This document shows positions 15,788-24,512 of a DNA stretch of 64,000 nt, piece by piece; positions within the stretch are counted from its first letter, which is position 1; every line of letters starts with the position of its first letter. Location of the stretch: positions 62,001 to 126,000 of the forward strand of contig NZ_JACGZW010000015.1 in the NCBI RefSeq assembly GCF_014145675.1, given 5' to 3'. A model generated the notes under the pieces. The model searched no databases. It was not told where the DNA came from and worked only from the letters and a program-made list of their open reading frames with translations. Made by a program: the position numbers and the translations under genes. Source of the DNA: Amycolatopsis dendrobii. GTDB taxonomy: Bacteria; Actinomycetota; Actinomycetes; Mycobacteriales; Pseudonocardiaceae.

Positions 15788-17761
15788 TTGAAGCCCTATC
15801 CGTTCACCGCTGTCGTCGGGATGCCGGACCTGCGTCTGGCGCTCGTCCTGTCCTCGATCTCGCCCGCGGTCGGCGGGGTGCTGGTGCGGGGCGAGAAGGG
15901 CACCGCGAAGTCGACCATGGTGCGCGCGCTCGCCGGGCTGCTGCCGGGTGTCGACGTGGTGGACAGCTGCCGGTTTTCCTGCGACCCGGTCAGCCCGGAC
16001 CCGGTGTGCCCGGACGGCCCGCACGAGGCGGGCGTCCCCGCGCACCGGCGGCCGGCGCGGCTGGTGGAACTGCCGGTCGGCGCGGCCGAGGACCGGGTCG
16101 TCGGCTCGCTGAACCTGGAGAAGGCGCTGTCCGAAGGCGTCACCGACTACCAGCCCGGGCTGCTGGCCGCAGCGCACCGCGGGCTGCTGTACGTCGACGA
16201 GGTCAACCTGCTGCACGACCATCTGGTGGACACGCTGCTCGACGCGGCGGCGATGGGCCGGGCGACGGTCGAGCGCGAGGGCGTTTCCGTCTCGCACGCC
16301 GCGCGGTTCGTGCTGATCGGGACGATGAACCCGGAGGAAGGCGAACTGCGGCCGCAGCTGCTCGACCGGTTCGGGCTGACCGTCGAGGTCGCGTCGAGCC
16401 GGGATCCGGAGCAGCGCGTCGAGGTCGTCCGGCGACGGCTTGCCTACGAAGCGGATCCGGACGGGTTCGCCGACGGCTACGCCGAGGCGGACGCGGCGCT
16501 GGCGGCGGAGATCGAGGCGGCGCAACGGCTTTTGCCGTCGGTGAAGCTGCCGGACGAGGCGCTGCGGCAGATCGCCGAGGTGTGCGCGTCGTTCGAGGTC
16601 GACGGCATGCGCGCGGACATCGTGACGGCGCGGACGGCGGTCGCGCACGCGGCGTGGGCCGGGCGCGCCGAGGTCACCACCGAGGACATCCGGGTCGCGG
16701 CGCGGCTCGCGCTGCCGCACCGGCGGCGGCGGAATCCGTTTGACGCGCCGGGGATTTCCGAGGAGCAGCTGGAACAGGCGCTGGAGGATTCGCAGCCGCC
16801 GCCCGAGGGGCCGGACGACGATGGCCCGTCCGGCGGCGGGCCTGGACCGGATGACAGCGGGCCGGTTCCGGATGGCGGTCCGGCCGAGGGGACTCCGTCT
16901 TCCGGGCCTTCCGAGCCGACGGGCAATGGGTCTTCGCCGCAAAAGACGGTCGGCGCCGGGGACACCTTTCGCGCGCGGGTGTTCCGGGTGAAAGGCACCG
17001 GCGAGGGCGAGCGCGGCCGTCGGTCGCGCGCCATCACGGACACCGGCCGGACGATCGGCGTGCAGCCGCCCAGCGTGCGGGACGGACGGCCGCATCTGGT
17101 CGCGACGATCCGTGCTGCCGCACCGCATCAGCAGGCGCGGGGCCGGTCCGGGGCGGGTCTCGAAGTGCGTTCGGCGGACCTGCGGTTCGCGCTGCGCGAA
17201 GGCCGCGAAGGCAATCTGGTGCTGTTCTGCGTGGACGCGTCGGGGTCGATGGGCGCGCGGGCACGGATGCGGGAAGTGAAGACCGCCGTGCTTTCCCTGC
17301 TGTTGGATGCCTACCAACGGCGGGACAAGGTCGGTCTGGTCACGTTCCGCGGCACGGATGCCGAGCTGGCGCTCCCGCCGACGATCAGCGTCGAAGCAGC
17401 CGCGGCCCGGCTGGAAGGCCTGCCGACCGGCGGACGCACGCCGCTCGCCGAAGGACTGCTGGAAGCCGCACGGGTGCTGCGGGTCGAGGCGATCCGTGAC
17501 CCGCGCCGTCGTCCGTTGCTGGTGCTCGTCACCGACGGCCGCGCTACGAGCGGCTCCGACGCGGTCGCCCGGGCCAAGGCCGCCGCGGGTCTGCTGACCG
17601 ACGTGACGACGATCGTGATGGACTGCGAGACCGGCCGGATGCGCCTCGGCCTGGCCGCGGAACTGGCCGGGCACTTGGGAGCCGAGCACGTGCCACTGTC
17701 CGATGTGGCCGCTGAATCGCTGGCTTCGGCCGTGCGCGAACGGACGGGGAGGGCTGCCTGA
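15788..17761 (+). CDS. Mg/Co-chelatase-like fused ChlI-ChlD subunit
   Basis: A 657-residue fusion. The AAA+ ChlI-like part (about 1-320) has Walker A GEKGTAKST (35-43) and Walker B LLYVDEVNLL. An acidic Pro/Gly-rich linker (about 335-385) follows, then a C-terminal von Willebrand A domain with MIDAS motif DASGS (about 483-487). Such proteins act as the ATPase unit that helps CobN insert cobalt into hydrogenobyrinate diamide; cobN itself is not in the window. The start is probably TTG: AAGGGAG lies 5 nt upstream of it and would overlap the alternative GTG at 15782. The stop overlaps the cobO ATG (TGATG). Confidence 0.88.
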   Translation: MKPYPFTAVVGMPDLRLALVLSSISPAVGGVLVRGEKGTAKSTMVRALAGLLPGVDVVDSCRFSCDPVSPDPVCPDGPHEAGVPAHRRPARLVELPVGAAEDRVVGSLNLEKALSEGVTDYQPGLLAAAHRGLLYVDEVNLLHDHLVDTLLDAAAMGRATVEREGVSVSHAARFVLIGTMNPEEGELRPQLLDRFGLTVEVASSRDPEQRVEVVRRRLAYEADPDGFADGYAEADAALAAEIEAAQRLLPSVKLPDEALRQIAEVCASFEVDGMRADIVTARTAVAHAAWAGRAEVTTEDIRVAARLALPHRRRRNPFDAPGISEEQLEQALEDSQPPPEGPDDDGPSGGGPGPDDSGPVPDGGPAEGTPSSGPSEPTGNGSSPQKTVGAGDTFRARVFRVKGTGEGERGRRSRAITDTGRTIGVQPPSVRDGRPHLVATIRAAAPHQQARGRSGAGLEVRSADLRFALREGREGNLVLFCVDASGSMGARARMREVKTAVLSLLLDAYQRRDKVGLVTFRGTDAELALPPTISVEAAAARLEGLPTGGRTPLAEGLLEAARVLRVEAIRDPRRRPLLVLVTDGRATSGSDAVARAKAAAGLLTDVTTIVMDCETGRMRLGLAAELAGHLGAEHVPLSDVAAESLASAVRERTGRAA

Positions 17762-18375
17762 TGCCGCAAGGGAAACCGGCTGTCGTGCCGAAGGACGGGC
17801 TCACCACGCGGCAGCGCCGCAACCGTCCGCTGCTCGCCGTGCACACCGGCGAGATGAAAGGGAAATCGACCGCGGCGTTCGGAATGGCGTTGCGCGCGTG
17901 GAACCAGGGCTGGTCGATCGGCGTGTTCCAGTTCGTGAAGTCGGCGAAATGGCGCGTCGGCGAGGAAGCCGCGTTCAAGGCGCTCGGGAAGCTGCACGAC
18001 GACACCGGGCAGGGCGGTCCGGTCGAGTGGCACAAAATGGGCGAGGGCTGGAGCTGGTCGCGCAAGCAGGGGTCCGAAGAGGACCATGCCGCGAACGCCC
18101 AGGAAGGCTGGGCGGAAATCAAACGACGGCTCGCTGCCGAAACGCACGATTTCTACGTCCTGGACGAATTCAGCTACCTGCTCAAATGGGGCTGGCTCGA
18201 GGCGGACGACGTCGTGTCCGCTTTGGCCTCCCGGCCCGGGCACCAGCACGTCGTGATCACCGGCCGGTACGCGCCGCCGGAATTGATCGAGGCCGCGGAC
18301 CTGGTCGCGGAAATGACGAAGGTGAAGCACCCGATGGACGCCGGGCAGAAGGGCCAGCGGGGGATCGAGTGGTAG
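17761..18375 (+). CDS. cobO: Cob(I)yrinic acid a,c-diamide adenosyltransferase CobO
   Basis: A 204-residue CobO/BtuR-type ATP:corrinoid adenosyltransferase of normal length. The P-loop is GEMKGKST (30-37). Other family segments are WNQGWSIGVFQFVKS, LDEFSYLLKWGWL and VITGRYAPPELIEAADLVAEM. It attaches the adenosyl ligand to cobalt. It sits between the chelatase subunit and cobB, overlapping both by 1 and 7 bp, so the chelation, adenosylation and amidation steps are coded together. Confidence 0.95.
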   Translation: MPQGKPAVVPKDGLTTRQRRNRPLLAVHTGEMKGKSTAAFGMALRAWNQGWSIGVFQFVKSAKWRVGEEAAFKALGKLHDDTGQGGPVEWHKMGEGWSWSRKQGSEEDHAANAQEGWAEIKRRLAAETHDFYVLDEFSYLLKWGWLEADDVVSALASRPGHQHVVITGRYAPPELIEAADLVAEMTKVKHPMDAGQKGQRGIEW

Positions 18376-19721
18376 CACGGGTCGTCATCGCCGCACCCGG
18401 TTCCGGGCACGGCAAAACCACCATCGCGGCCGGGCTCATGGCCGCGTTGCGCACGGCCGGGCACGCGGTGTCCGGGCACAAGGTCGGCCCGGACTTCATC
18501 GACCCCAGTTACCATTCGCTCGCCACCGGCCGTCCCGCGCGGAACCTGGACCCCTTCCTGCAAGGCGAGGACACGCTGGCTCCGTTGCTGCGCCACGGTT
18601 CCGCGGGTGCGGACATCGCCGTGATCGAAGGCGTGATGGGCCTTTTCGACGGCGCCTTGGGCACCGAAGGTTACGCGTCGACCGCCCACGTCGCGCGATT
18701 GCTCGACGCACCAGTCGTGCTGGTGGTCGACGCTTCGGCGGCCTCCCGCAGCGTCGCGGCGACCGTGCTGGGGTTCGCGCAATACGACACGCGCGTCCGG
18801 CTCGCCGGGGTGATCCTGAACAAGCTGGGCTCGCAACGGCACGAGGACGAGATCGTCACCGCTTTGGAAGCGACCGGCGTCCCGTTGCTGGGTGCCTTGC
18901 GGCGCAACGAAAACGTGCATGCGCCGAGCCGGCACCTCGGCCTGGTTCCCGCCGCCGAACGTGCCGCGGAGTCGCAGCGGTTGCTGCCGGAACTGGCGGA
19001 ATGGGTCGCCGCCGGGGTCGATCTCGGAGCCATTGTGCGGGTGGCCCGAAGTGCTCCCGCGCTGACTGGTCCGTTGTGGAACGCCGGTCCGGAGTGGGAC
19101 GGTCCACGTGCGACGCTCGCCGCCGCCGGCGGTCCGGCGTTCACCTTCCGCTACGCCGAGAACATCGAACTGCTGGCCGCTCGCGGAATCGACGTCGTGG
19201 ACATCGACCCCTTGCGGGACAAGGCCTTGCCTGCCGGGTGTGCCGGTTTGTACTTCGGCGGCGGGTTCCCGGAAGTGCACGCTGCCGAGTTGTCGGCCAA
19301 TGCGGAACTCCGGACGGCCGTCGGCGCGGCGATTGACGCCGGGATGCCGGTGAGCGCGGAATGCGCGGGCTTGCTGTACCTGTGCCGTTCGCTGGACGGA
19401 TTGCCGATGGTCGGCGCCGTGGCCGCGGACGCGACCATGACTTCGCGGGGGAAGCTCGGCTACCGCCGGGCTGTCGCGGTCGCCGACAACGTGCTCGCAG
19501 CGGCCGGACAGCGGGTCACCGGACACGAGTTCCACCGCACCGAAATCGCGCCCGCCCATGGGGAAACCGCCGCGTGGGGCTGGGATCGCAGCCTGGACGG
19601 ATTTGCTTCAGCCTCCCTGCACGCGTCTTACTTGCATGTCCACTGGGCCGGACATCCCGAACTGGCGGACCGTTTCGCCTCGCAGGTGCGCGCCCGTTCC
19701 CTGGCAGCAGTCCATGGCTGA
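18369..19721 (+). CDS. cobB: Hydrogenobyrinic/cobyrinic acid a,c-diamide synthase CobB
   Basis: A 450-residue two-domain amidotransferase. The N-terminal dethiobiotin-synthase-like ATPase has P-loop APGSGHGKTT and HKVGPDFIDPSYH. The C-terminal type-1-like glutamine amidotransferase domain has YFGGGFPEVHAAEL and the nucleophile C332 in VSAECAGLLYL. It amidates the a- and c-carboxylates using glutamine and ATP. The start is GTG inside the end of cobO, and the stop lies 8 bp inside cobC. Confidence 0.95.
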   Translation: MVARVVIAAPGSGHGKTTIAAGLMAALRTAGHAVSGHKVGPDFIDPSYHSLATGRPARNLDPFLQGEDTLAPLLRHGSAGADIAVIEGVMGLFDGALGTEGYASTAHVARLLDAPVVLVVDASAASRSVAATVLGFAQYDTRVRLAGVILNKLGSQRHEDEIVTALEATGVPLLGALRRNENVHAPSRHLGLVPAAERAAESQRLLPELAEWVAAGVDLGAIVRVARSAPALTGPLWNAGPEWDGPRATLAAAGGPAFTFRYAENIELLAARGIDVVDIDPLRDKALPAGCAGLYFGGGFPEVHAAELSANAELRTAVGAAIDAGMPVSAECAGLLYLCRSLDGLPMVGAVAADATMTSRGKLGYRRAVAVADNVLAAAGQRVTGHEFHRTEIAPAHGETAAWGWDRSLDGFASASLHASYLHVHWAGHPELADRFASQVRARSLAAVHG

Positions 19722-20739
19722 TTACGACCTCCACCACCACGGCGATCGCGAGGTTGGCGATGGGCTCGTCGACCTGGCCGTGAACGTCCGGCTCCCGGCC
19801 CCGCCTTCGTGGCTGCGTGCCGAACTCGCCGCCGCCCTGGACGACCTGGCCGCCTACCCGGACCCGACTCGCGCCGCGGAAGCCGTCGCCACCCGACACG
19901 GCCGGGATTTCGGCGACGTCCTCGTGACCGCCGGCGCCGCGGAAGCGTTCACGCTGCTGGCTTCGCTTCCGGCTGAGCACGCGGTAGTGGTCCACCCGCA
20001 ATTCACCGAACCGGAAGCCGCCCTGCGCGCCGCCGGACACCCGGTCGACCGAGTCCTACTGTCCGAAGCGGACGGTTACCGTCTGGATCCCGCCGCGGTC
20101 CCCGATTCGGCTGACCTGGTCTTCATCGGCAATCCGACCAACCCGACCTCGGTCCTGCACCCAGCCGCTTCGCTGCGAGCCCTGGCACGCCCCGGGCGGG
20201 TGCTCGTGGTGGACGAAGCTTTCCTCGATGCCGTCCCCGGAGAAGTCGAAAGCCTTGCCGGAGAACGAATCCCCGGCGTCGTGGTGTTGCGCAGCCTCAC
20301 CAAAACTTGGGGCTTGGCGGGCCTGCGCGCCGGATACGTCCTCGGCGAACCATCGCTGATCGCCCGCCTGCGCGCGGTGCAGCCGCCCTGGTCAGTGTCC
20401 ACTTTGGCCGCCGTAGCGACGGTCGCCTGCTGCCGCCCCGCCGCCCTGGAAGAGGCCGAAAAACTGGCCGCTGCCGCGGAAGCCGACCGCGACTATCTGG
20501 AATCCGGCTTGGCCGCACGGGGAATCCCCGTACTCGGCACCGCGCGCGGCCCGTTCGTGCTGGTCCGAGTCCCCGGCGGCGCGGACGTCCGGCTGCGACT
20601 GCGCGAAGCAGGCTACGCCGTCCGCCGCGGCGACACTTTCCCCGGCCTCGGCCCAGATCACCTGCGCATCGCGGTCCGCGACCGCGCGACGACGGACGCT
20701 TTCCTCGCCGCGTTGGCTAATGCTTCTGGAGCGCGGTGA
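19714..20739 (+). CDS. cobC: Class I/II aminotransferase-fold CobC (threonine-phosphate decarboxylase-like)
   Basis: A 341-residue PLP enzyme of the HisC/CobC branch. The PLP lysine is K197 in SLTKTWGLAGLRAGY. Other family positions are VFIGNPTNPTSVLHP and VVDEAFLDA. CobC-type proteins make (R)-1-aminopropan-2-ol phosphate for the nucleotide loop. Context in the cob operon favours this over histidinol-phosphate aminotransferase. It overlaps cobB by 8 bp. The 3' end overlaps the convergent lipoprotein gene by 23 bp. Confidence 0.85.
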   Translation: MADYDLHHHGDREVGDGLVDLAVNVRLPAPPSWLRAELAAALDDLAAYPDPTRAAEAVATRHGRDFGDVLVTAGAAEAFTLLASLPAEHAVVVHPQFTEPEAALRAAGHPVDRVLLSEADGYRLDPAAVPDSADLVFIGNPTNPTSVLHPAASLRALARPGRVLVVDEAFLDAVPGEVESLAGERIPGVVVLRSLTKTWGLAGLRAGYVLGEPSLIARLRAVQPPWSVSTLAAVATVACCRPAALEEAEKLAAAAEADRDYLESGLAARGIPVLGTARGPFVLVRVPGGADVRLRLREAGYAVRRGDTFPGLGPDHLRIAVRDRATTDAFLAALANASGAR

Positions 20740-21916
20740 ATTCCTCGAGCCAAGCGTAATTCGGCGCTGCCGTGCCGTCGGGATTCTTCTGGACGGTCGC
20801 CCGCGCGAACACGCTGTTGAGGAGCCACGGCGGAGTATCCGGCCCGAAGTCCCCGCCCTTGAGCGCGGCAATGCCCTGATCGATCCCGTACGCGGCGACG
20901 GCGAGCTTGCCGGTCGCGCGGAACTTCGTCATCTGGTCGGTGAGGAAGTTCTTGTTGTTCTCGAACCACGGGCTGGTGCGGAGGAAATCGTCCCACCGCG
21001 CCTTGGGGAACGGCTGGTGCAGCGCGTTGCGGATGACCTGCCAGACCAACGTGTCCTTGGGCACGTGGTACTTGTCCGCGTACTCGGCCGAGATCCGGTC
21101 GGCGAGATGCTTCTTCCACAGCTGGACCAGCGAAAACTCGGTGACGAGAAACTTCTTGCCGCCCAGCTTGGGCAGGGTGTAATCGAGAAATGCCTGAACC
21201 TGGTCCGGCGCCCCGACGTGCGGATGCAGGTCGGTGCCCTCGATCTCCGGCGTCTCGCGGACGTACTTCATCCAGCGTTCCGTGCCCGCGCCAGTCCACT
21301 TGGGATTCTCGAGATTGTTGAGCGCGCCCATGTACAGGACGGTCTTTCCCTTGCGCTGCTTGATCACATGGGCTGCGACGGTCTCGTAGAATTCGTTGAG
21401 CGCGCCGTTGTTCCAGTCGGACTGCGGGCATTCGATGAACGGCTCGTTGCCGATCACCAGGATGTCGACCTTGTCCATGACCGCCGGAAGCACTTTGTCG
21501 ACCCGCGCGAGATCGGCCTGCATCGCCGGGGTCCCGGGCCGCGGGATCTGCTTGTGGGAGTCGGGAAAGTACGGAAACTTGAGCGACAGCACGGTGCCGT
21601 ACTGGCGGTCGGCCGCTTGCCGCAATGTCTTGATCGTCGGATTTTCGGTGGCGTCGTGCTTGTCCAGATCGGGCATCGCGGTGAACCCGCGCACCCACTT
21701 CGCGGCGGACCGCTGGAGCTCGTCCCAGCCCATCGTGTCCGGATCGGCGTTGAAATTCGCCCCGAGCGCTCCGTCCGCCTTGGGCGCGGCGGTGTTCGGA
21801 GCGGGACTGTCCGGCGTCGAACTGCAGGCCGCCGTGGCGAGAACCGAAAAACCGGCGGACAACTGGAAGAGCCGACGCCGGGTAAGGCGCGCGGATTCGG
21901 GCGAGCTGGGTGCCAC
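20717..21916 (-). CDS. Putative TAT-exported lipoprotein, GH-A-like TIM barrel
   Basis: A 399-residue protein. The N-terminus TRRRLFQLSAGFSVLATAAC has a twin-arginine motif, a hydrophobic stretch and a cysteine in a near-lipobox, so it is probably exported by Tat and lipid-anchored. The body looks like a clan GH-A glycoside hydrolase: a strand ending in LVIGNEPFIECP (E as possible acid/base) and a later FLVTEFSLVQLW (E as possible nucleophile). The substrate is unknown. The GTG start has GAGGGG about 6 nt upstream. Not related to cobalamin by sequence; it merely sits between cob blocks. Confidence 0.72.
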   Translation of the reverse strand: MAPSSPESARLTRRRLFQLSAGFSVLATAACSSTPDSPAPNTAAPKADGALGANFNADPDTMGWDELQRSAAKWVRGFTAMPDLDKHDATENPTIKTLRQAADRQYGTVLSLKFPYFPDSHKQIPRPGTPAMQADLARVDKVLPAVMDKVDILVIGNEPFIECPQSDWNNGALNEFYETVAAHVIKQRKGKTVLYMGALNNLENPKWTGAGTERWMKYVRETPEIEGTDLHPHVGAPDQVQAFLDYTLPKLGGKKFLVTEFSLVQLWKKHLADRISAEYADKYHVPKDTLVWQVIRNALHQPFPKARWDDFLRTSPWFENNKNFLTDQMTKFRATGKLAVAAYGIDQGIAALKGGDFGPDTPPWLLNSVFARATVQKNPDGTAAPNYAWLEEFTALQKH

Positions 21917-22185
21917 GAGGTCCCCTCGGTCATGCGTCGCGGACCCTCCCTTGGTAACACGAGTAGTGCGCGCGTCGCAGCCCGGGACTGGTGGCCTGCC
22001 CAGAAGTACCAGGAAAATCGGTTGCCGTGCGCCCTTGCCAGCCGACGGGGCGGAAGCCCTCGGCTGGGCTCTTGATTCGGTGAGCGTCGATCTCACGGTG
22101 CCCGATGCCGTTCCGGACGGTGATTCAAGTGCCGTGTTTCCCCGGCGCGCCTTGGTCGCGGATGCCGGCGATTTCTTTTCCTGAT

Positions 22186-22941
22186 TCAGGCGCTCGCCAG
22201 TAACGCCGCAGCCGCCGCCACCTCGACGCAACCGCCCAAGACGTCGCCGGTCACTCCGCCGATGCGTTGGACGCACCGGGCCAGCAAGACCGCTGCCGCC
22301 GCGTAGCCGAGTGTCACCGCGAGAACCCCGCGCCACCACGGCAAACCCGGCGTCAGCGCGGCACATCCCGCCGCGAGTGCGAACACCGCCGCGGACACCA
22401 GGACGGGGACTGATCCGGCGACCGTCGCGCCCAGACCCTCCGGGCGGGCCGAGGGGACCCCTCGTGCGCAGCACAGCGAGAGGACACACCGTCCACAGAG
22501 GATGGACAGGACCGCGGCGGCGACCCCGTGTCCGTGCGCGATCGCGCCGGTCAGCGCGCCGACCTGGACGAGCAGGACGAAAAGCAGCGTCGCGACACCG
22601 GTGGGTCCGGAGTCGCCGCGGCGCATGACGTCGAGGGCTTTCGCGCGGTCGTAGGAGGCACCGAGTCCGTCGGCGGTGTCGGCCAGGCCGTCGAGGTGCA
22701 ATCCGCGGCTGCCCAGGGCTGCTGCCCCCAGCGCGAGTGCGGCTACGGCCAGCGCGGGGAGTCCGATCGCGACCCCGCCCGCCACGATGAGCCCGGCCAC
22801 CGCGGCGAGGGGGAGCGCGGCGAGCGGGCCGAGCGCCATCGCCACGCCCGCGACCCGACGGTCGATCGTGCGCGGGGCGGGGACCGGGACGGTTGTCAAG
22901 GTGCCTACGGCGAGGCGGATGCCGTCGCTGAGCCGGCTCAC
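22186..22941 (-). CDS. cobS: Adenosylcobinamide-GDP ribazoletransferase CobS
   Basis: A 251-residue integral membrane enzyme (CobS/CobV) that joins alpha-ribazole(-phosphate) to adenosylcobinamide-GDP. The N-terminus GIRLAVGTLTTVPVP and the signature SRGLHLDGLADTADGLGA (around residue 85) with DRAKALDVMRRGDSGPTGV are diagnostic, and several Ala/Val/Leu-rich TM segments follow. The start is GTG with no clear ribosome site. It lies 10 bp from a strong hairpin element that would be in its leader. Confidence 0.93.
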   Translation of the reverse strand: MSRLSDGIRLAVGTLTTVPVPAPRTIDRRVAGVAMALGPLAALPLAAVAGLIVAGGVAIGLPALAVAALALGAAALGSRGLHLDGLADTADGLGASYDRAKALDVMRRGDSGPTGVATLLFVLLVQVGALTGAIAHGHGVAAAVLSILCGRCVLSLCCARGVPSARPEGLGATVAGSVPVLVSAAVFALAAGCAALTPGLPWWRGVLAVTLGYAAAAVLLARCVQRIGGVTGDVLGGCVEVAAAAALLASA

Positions 22942-22950
22942 GGGGTGCGC

Positions 22951-23027
22951 CCCAATGTGGCATTGGGTGCGTGGGACGCACCGAATGCCACATTGGGTGC
23001 GTCTAGCGCACCCAACGCCACATTGGG
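22951..23027. repeat. Nested hairpin element upstream of cobS
   Basis: Two 22-bp arms, 22951-22972 (beginning CCCAATGTGGCATT) and 22976-22997, form an inverted repeat with a 3-nt loop and a single mismatch. A third copy of the right arm, with one further change, sits at 23006-23027 and can form a second hairpin with the adjacent TGCG. In a cobS mRNA started further upstream, these structures lie just before the start codon. It looks like a mobile or REP-like intergenic palindrome. Confidence 0.75.
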
Positions 23028-23133
23028 GCGATCCTCAGCGAAACGGATGCCGCGCCCATCCGCGGACCGGGCCGCTAACCGAGTCCCGCGCTGGACGCCG
23101 GACTCAACCTCAGCGGGGGTCCCGGGCCGAATC

Positions 23134-23455
23134 CCGGCCAAAGCGCTGGCTCGAACCCTAGCCGAACCCGCGAATCGAATCCCGGCCAAAGCGCTGGCTC
23201 GAACCTCAGCCGAACCCGCGAATCGAACCCCGGCCAAAGCGCTGGCTCGAACCCCAGCCGAACCCGCGAACTGAACCCCGGCCAAAGCGCTGGCTCGAAC
23301 CCCAGCCGAACCCGCGAACTGAACCCCGGCCAAAGCGCTGGCTCGAACCCCAGCCGAACCCGCGAATCGAATCCCGGCCAAAGCGCTGGCTCGAACCTCA
23401 GCCGAACCCGCGAACCGAACCCCGGCCAAAGCCCTGGCCCGAACCGCGAACCCGC
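23134..23455. repeat. 48-bp tandem repeat array (six units plus a partial)
   Basis: Units begin CCGGCCAAAGCGCTGGCTCG at 23134, 23182, 23230, 23278, 23326 and 23374, with a shortened seventh from 23422. They differ at only a few positions, mainly around the middle of the unit and near its end. Units 3 to 5 are nearly identical, which points to recent duplication. Copies are contiguous with no unique spacers, so this is a minisatellite rather than a CRISPR array. Confidence 0.9.
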
Positions 23456-23488
23456 CCCCGGGCCAAGCCTGCCCTCTATGCACCCCGT

Positions 23489-24502
23489 TCACCCGAGGTC
23501 CGCCAGCAAACCCATCTCCGCGATCACCGCACGAGCCGCCCGCAGGGTCGGCACGGCCTGCACCGCGCCGCTGCCCTCGCCGAGCCGCAAGCCCAGGTCC
23601 AGGATCGGCGTCAACCCCAGCGCCTTCAAAGCAAACGCTTGCGCGGGTTCCGTCGACCGATGCCCCGCCAGCCACCACTGCTCGGCACCCGGCGCGATGT
23701 CCCGGGCCACCAGCGCGGCCGTCGCGGAGAAGATGCCGTCCAGCAGCACCGGGATTCCCCGGACGGCAGCTTCCACCAGGAATCCGGCCGTCGCGGCGAG
23801 GCAGGCGCTGCCGAGGGCCGTCAGGCGGTCGAACGGATCGGTCACGGGGCGTCGCGCCAAAGCAGCGGCGACTACAGCGGTCTTGCGTTCCAAAGCCTCG
23901 CCGGAGACCCCGGTGCCGGCGCCCACTACCTCAGCTGCGGGAAGGCCCAGGGCCGAAGCCACGACCGCGGCGCAGACGGTCGTGTTGCCGATGCCCATGT
24001 CGCCGGGAATGAGAACGTCCGCAGTGGACTCCGAGGCAGCGATGGCACGACCGGCTTCGAAAGCGGCAAGCGCCTCGCCCGGGGCCAAAGCGTCCTCGAC
24101 GTCGATGGCACCCGAACCGCGGCGGATCTTGTGGGCGGTGACTTCGCCGGGAACGTCCGCGGCGTCCCAGTCGACCGCGATGTCGGCGACCCGCACAGAA
24201 GCCCCGACCTGTGCTGCGAGGACTGTTACCCCGCTGCGCCCGGCGAGGAATACGCGCACCATCGCGGCCGTGACCTCGCGGGGGTACGCCGACTGCGCCG
24301 ACACCCCGTGGTCGCCGGCGAAGACGACCACGCGGACGTCGTCCAGCGGGCGCGGCGGAACCACTCCGTGCGCGGCGCTCAGCCAGGCCGCGAGTTCCTC
24401 CAGCCGGCCGAGCGAGCCGACCGGTTTGACCAGGCCGTCCAGGCGCTCCAAGGCGGCGGCGCGGGCGGCGGCGTCCGGGACGGGGATGGCGAAACTCGGC
24501 AC
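23489..24502 (-). CDS. cobT: Nicotinate-nucleotide:dimethylbenzimidazole phosphoribosyltransferase CobT
   Basis: A 337-residue CobT of usual length. It activates DMB to alpha-ribazole phosphate using nicotinate mononucleotide. Family segments: LVKPVGSLGRLEELAAWL near the start, VVVFAGDHGVSAQSAYP, VLIPGDMGIGNTTVCAA and the C-terminal RLGEGSGAV. The GTG start has GAGGAG 7 nt upstream. It lies 10 bp after cobU on the same strand. Cooperates with BluB, CobU and CobS in lower-ligand assembly. Confidence 0.95.
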   Translation of the reverse strand: MPSFAIPVPDAAARAAALERLDGLVKPVGSLGRLEELAAWLSAAHGVVPPRPLDDVRVVVFAGDHGVSAQSAYPREVTAAMVRVFLAGRSGVTVLAAQVGASVRVADIAVDWDAADVPGEVTAHKIRRGSGAIDVEDALAPGEALAAFEAGRAIAASESTADVLIPGDMGIGNTTVCAAVVASALGLPAAEVVGAGTGVSGEALERKTAVVAAALARRPVTDPFDRLTALGSACLAATAGFLVEAAVRGIPVLLDGIFSATAALVARDIAPGAEQWWLAGHRSTEPAQAFALKALGLTPILDLGLRLGEGSGAVQAVPTLRAARAVIAEMGLLADLG

Positions 24503-24512
24503 GGCTTGCTCC

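Larger units (their letters stand above)
22942..23488. other. 547-bp non-coding gap between cobT and cobS
   Basis: The gap holds nested inverted repeats next to the cobS start and a 48-bp tandem array in its right two thirds. The rest (about 23030-23130) shows nothing recognisable. Open frames run through the array on both strands because the repeat length is a multiple of three. Third-position GC in the repeat unit is only about 9 of 16 in either frame, far below neighbouring genes, so I do not call a protein. Confidence 0.7.

Noticed and set aside
23134..23455. CRISPR array or tRNA-like element
   Set aside because: Units are contiguous without unique spacers. The GGTTCGAGCC stretch resembles a T-loop, but no acceptor, D or anticodon stems can be formed around it.
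22938..23678. A minus-strand frame encoding a 16-residue repeat (ALAGVRFAGS-like) across the minisatellite
   Set aside because: The opposite strand is equally open, third-position GC is low in both, it overlaps cobT, and there is no ribosome site. The period of 16 does not fit pentapeptide repeats.
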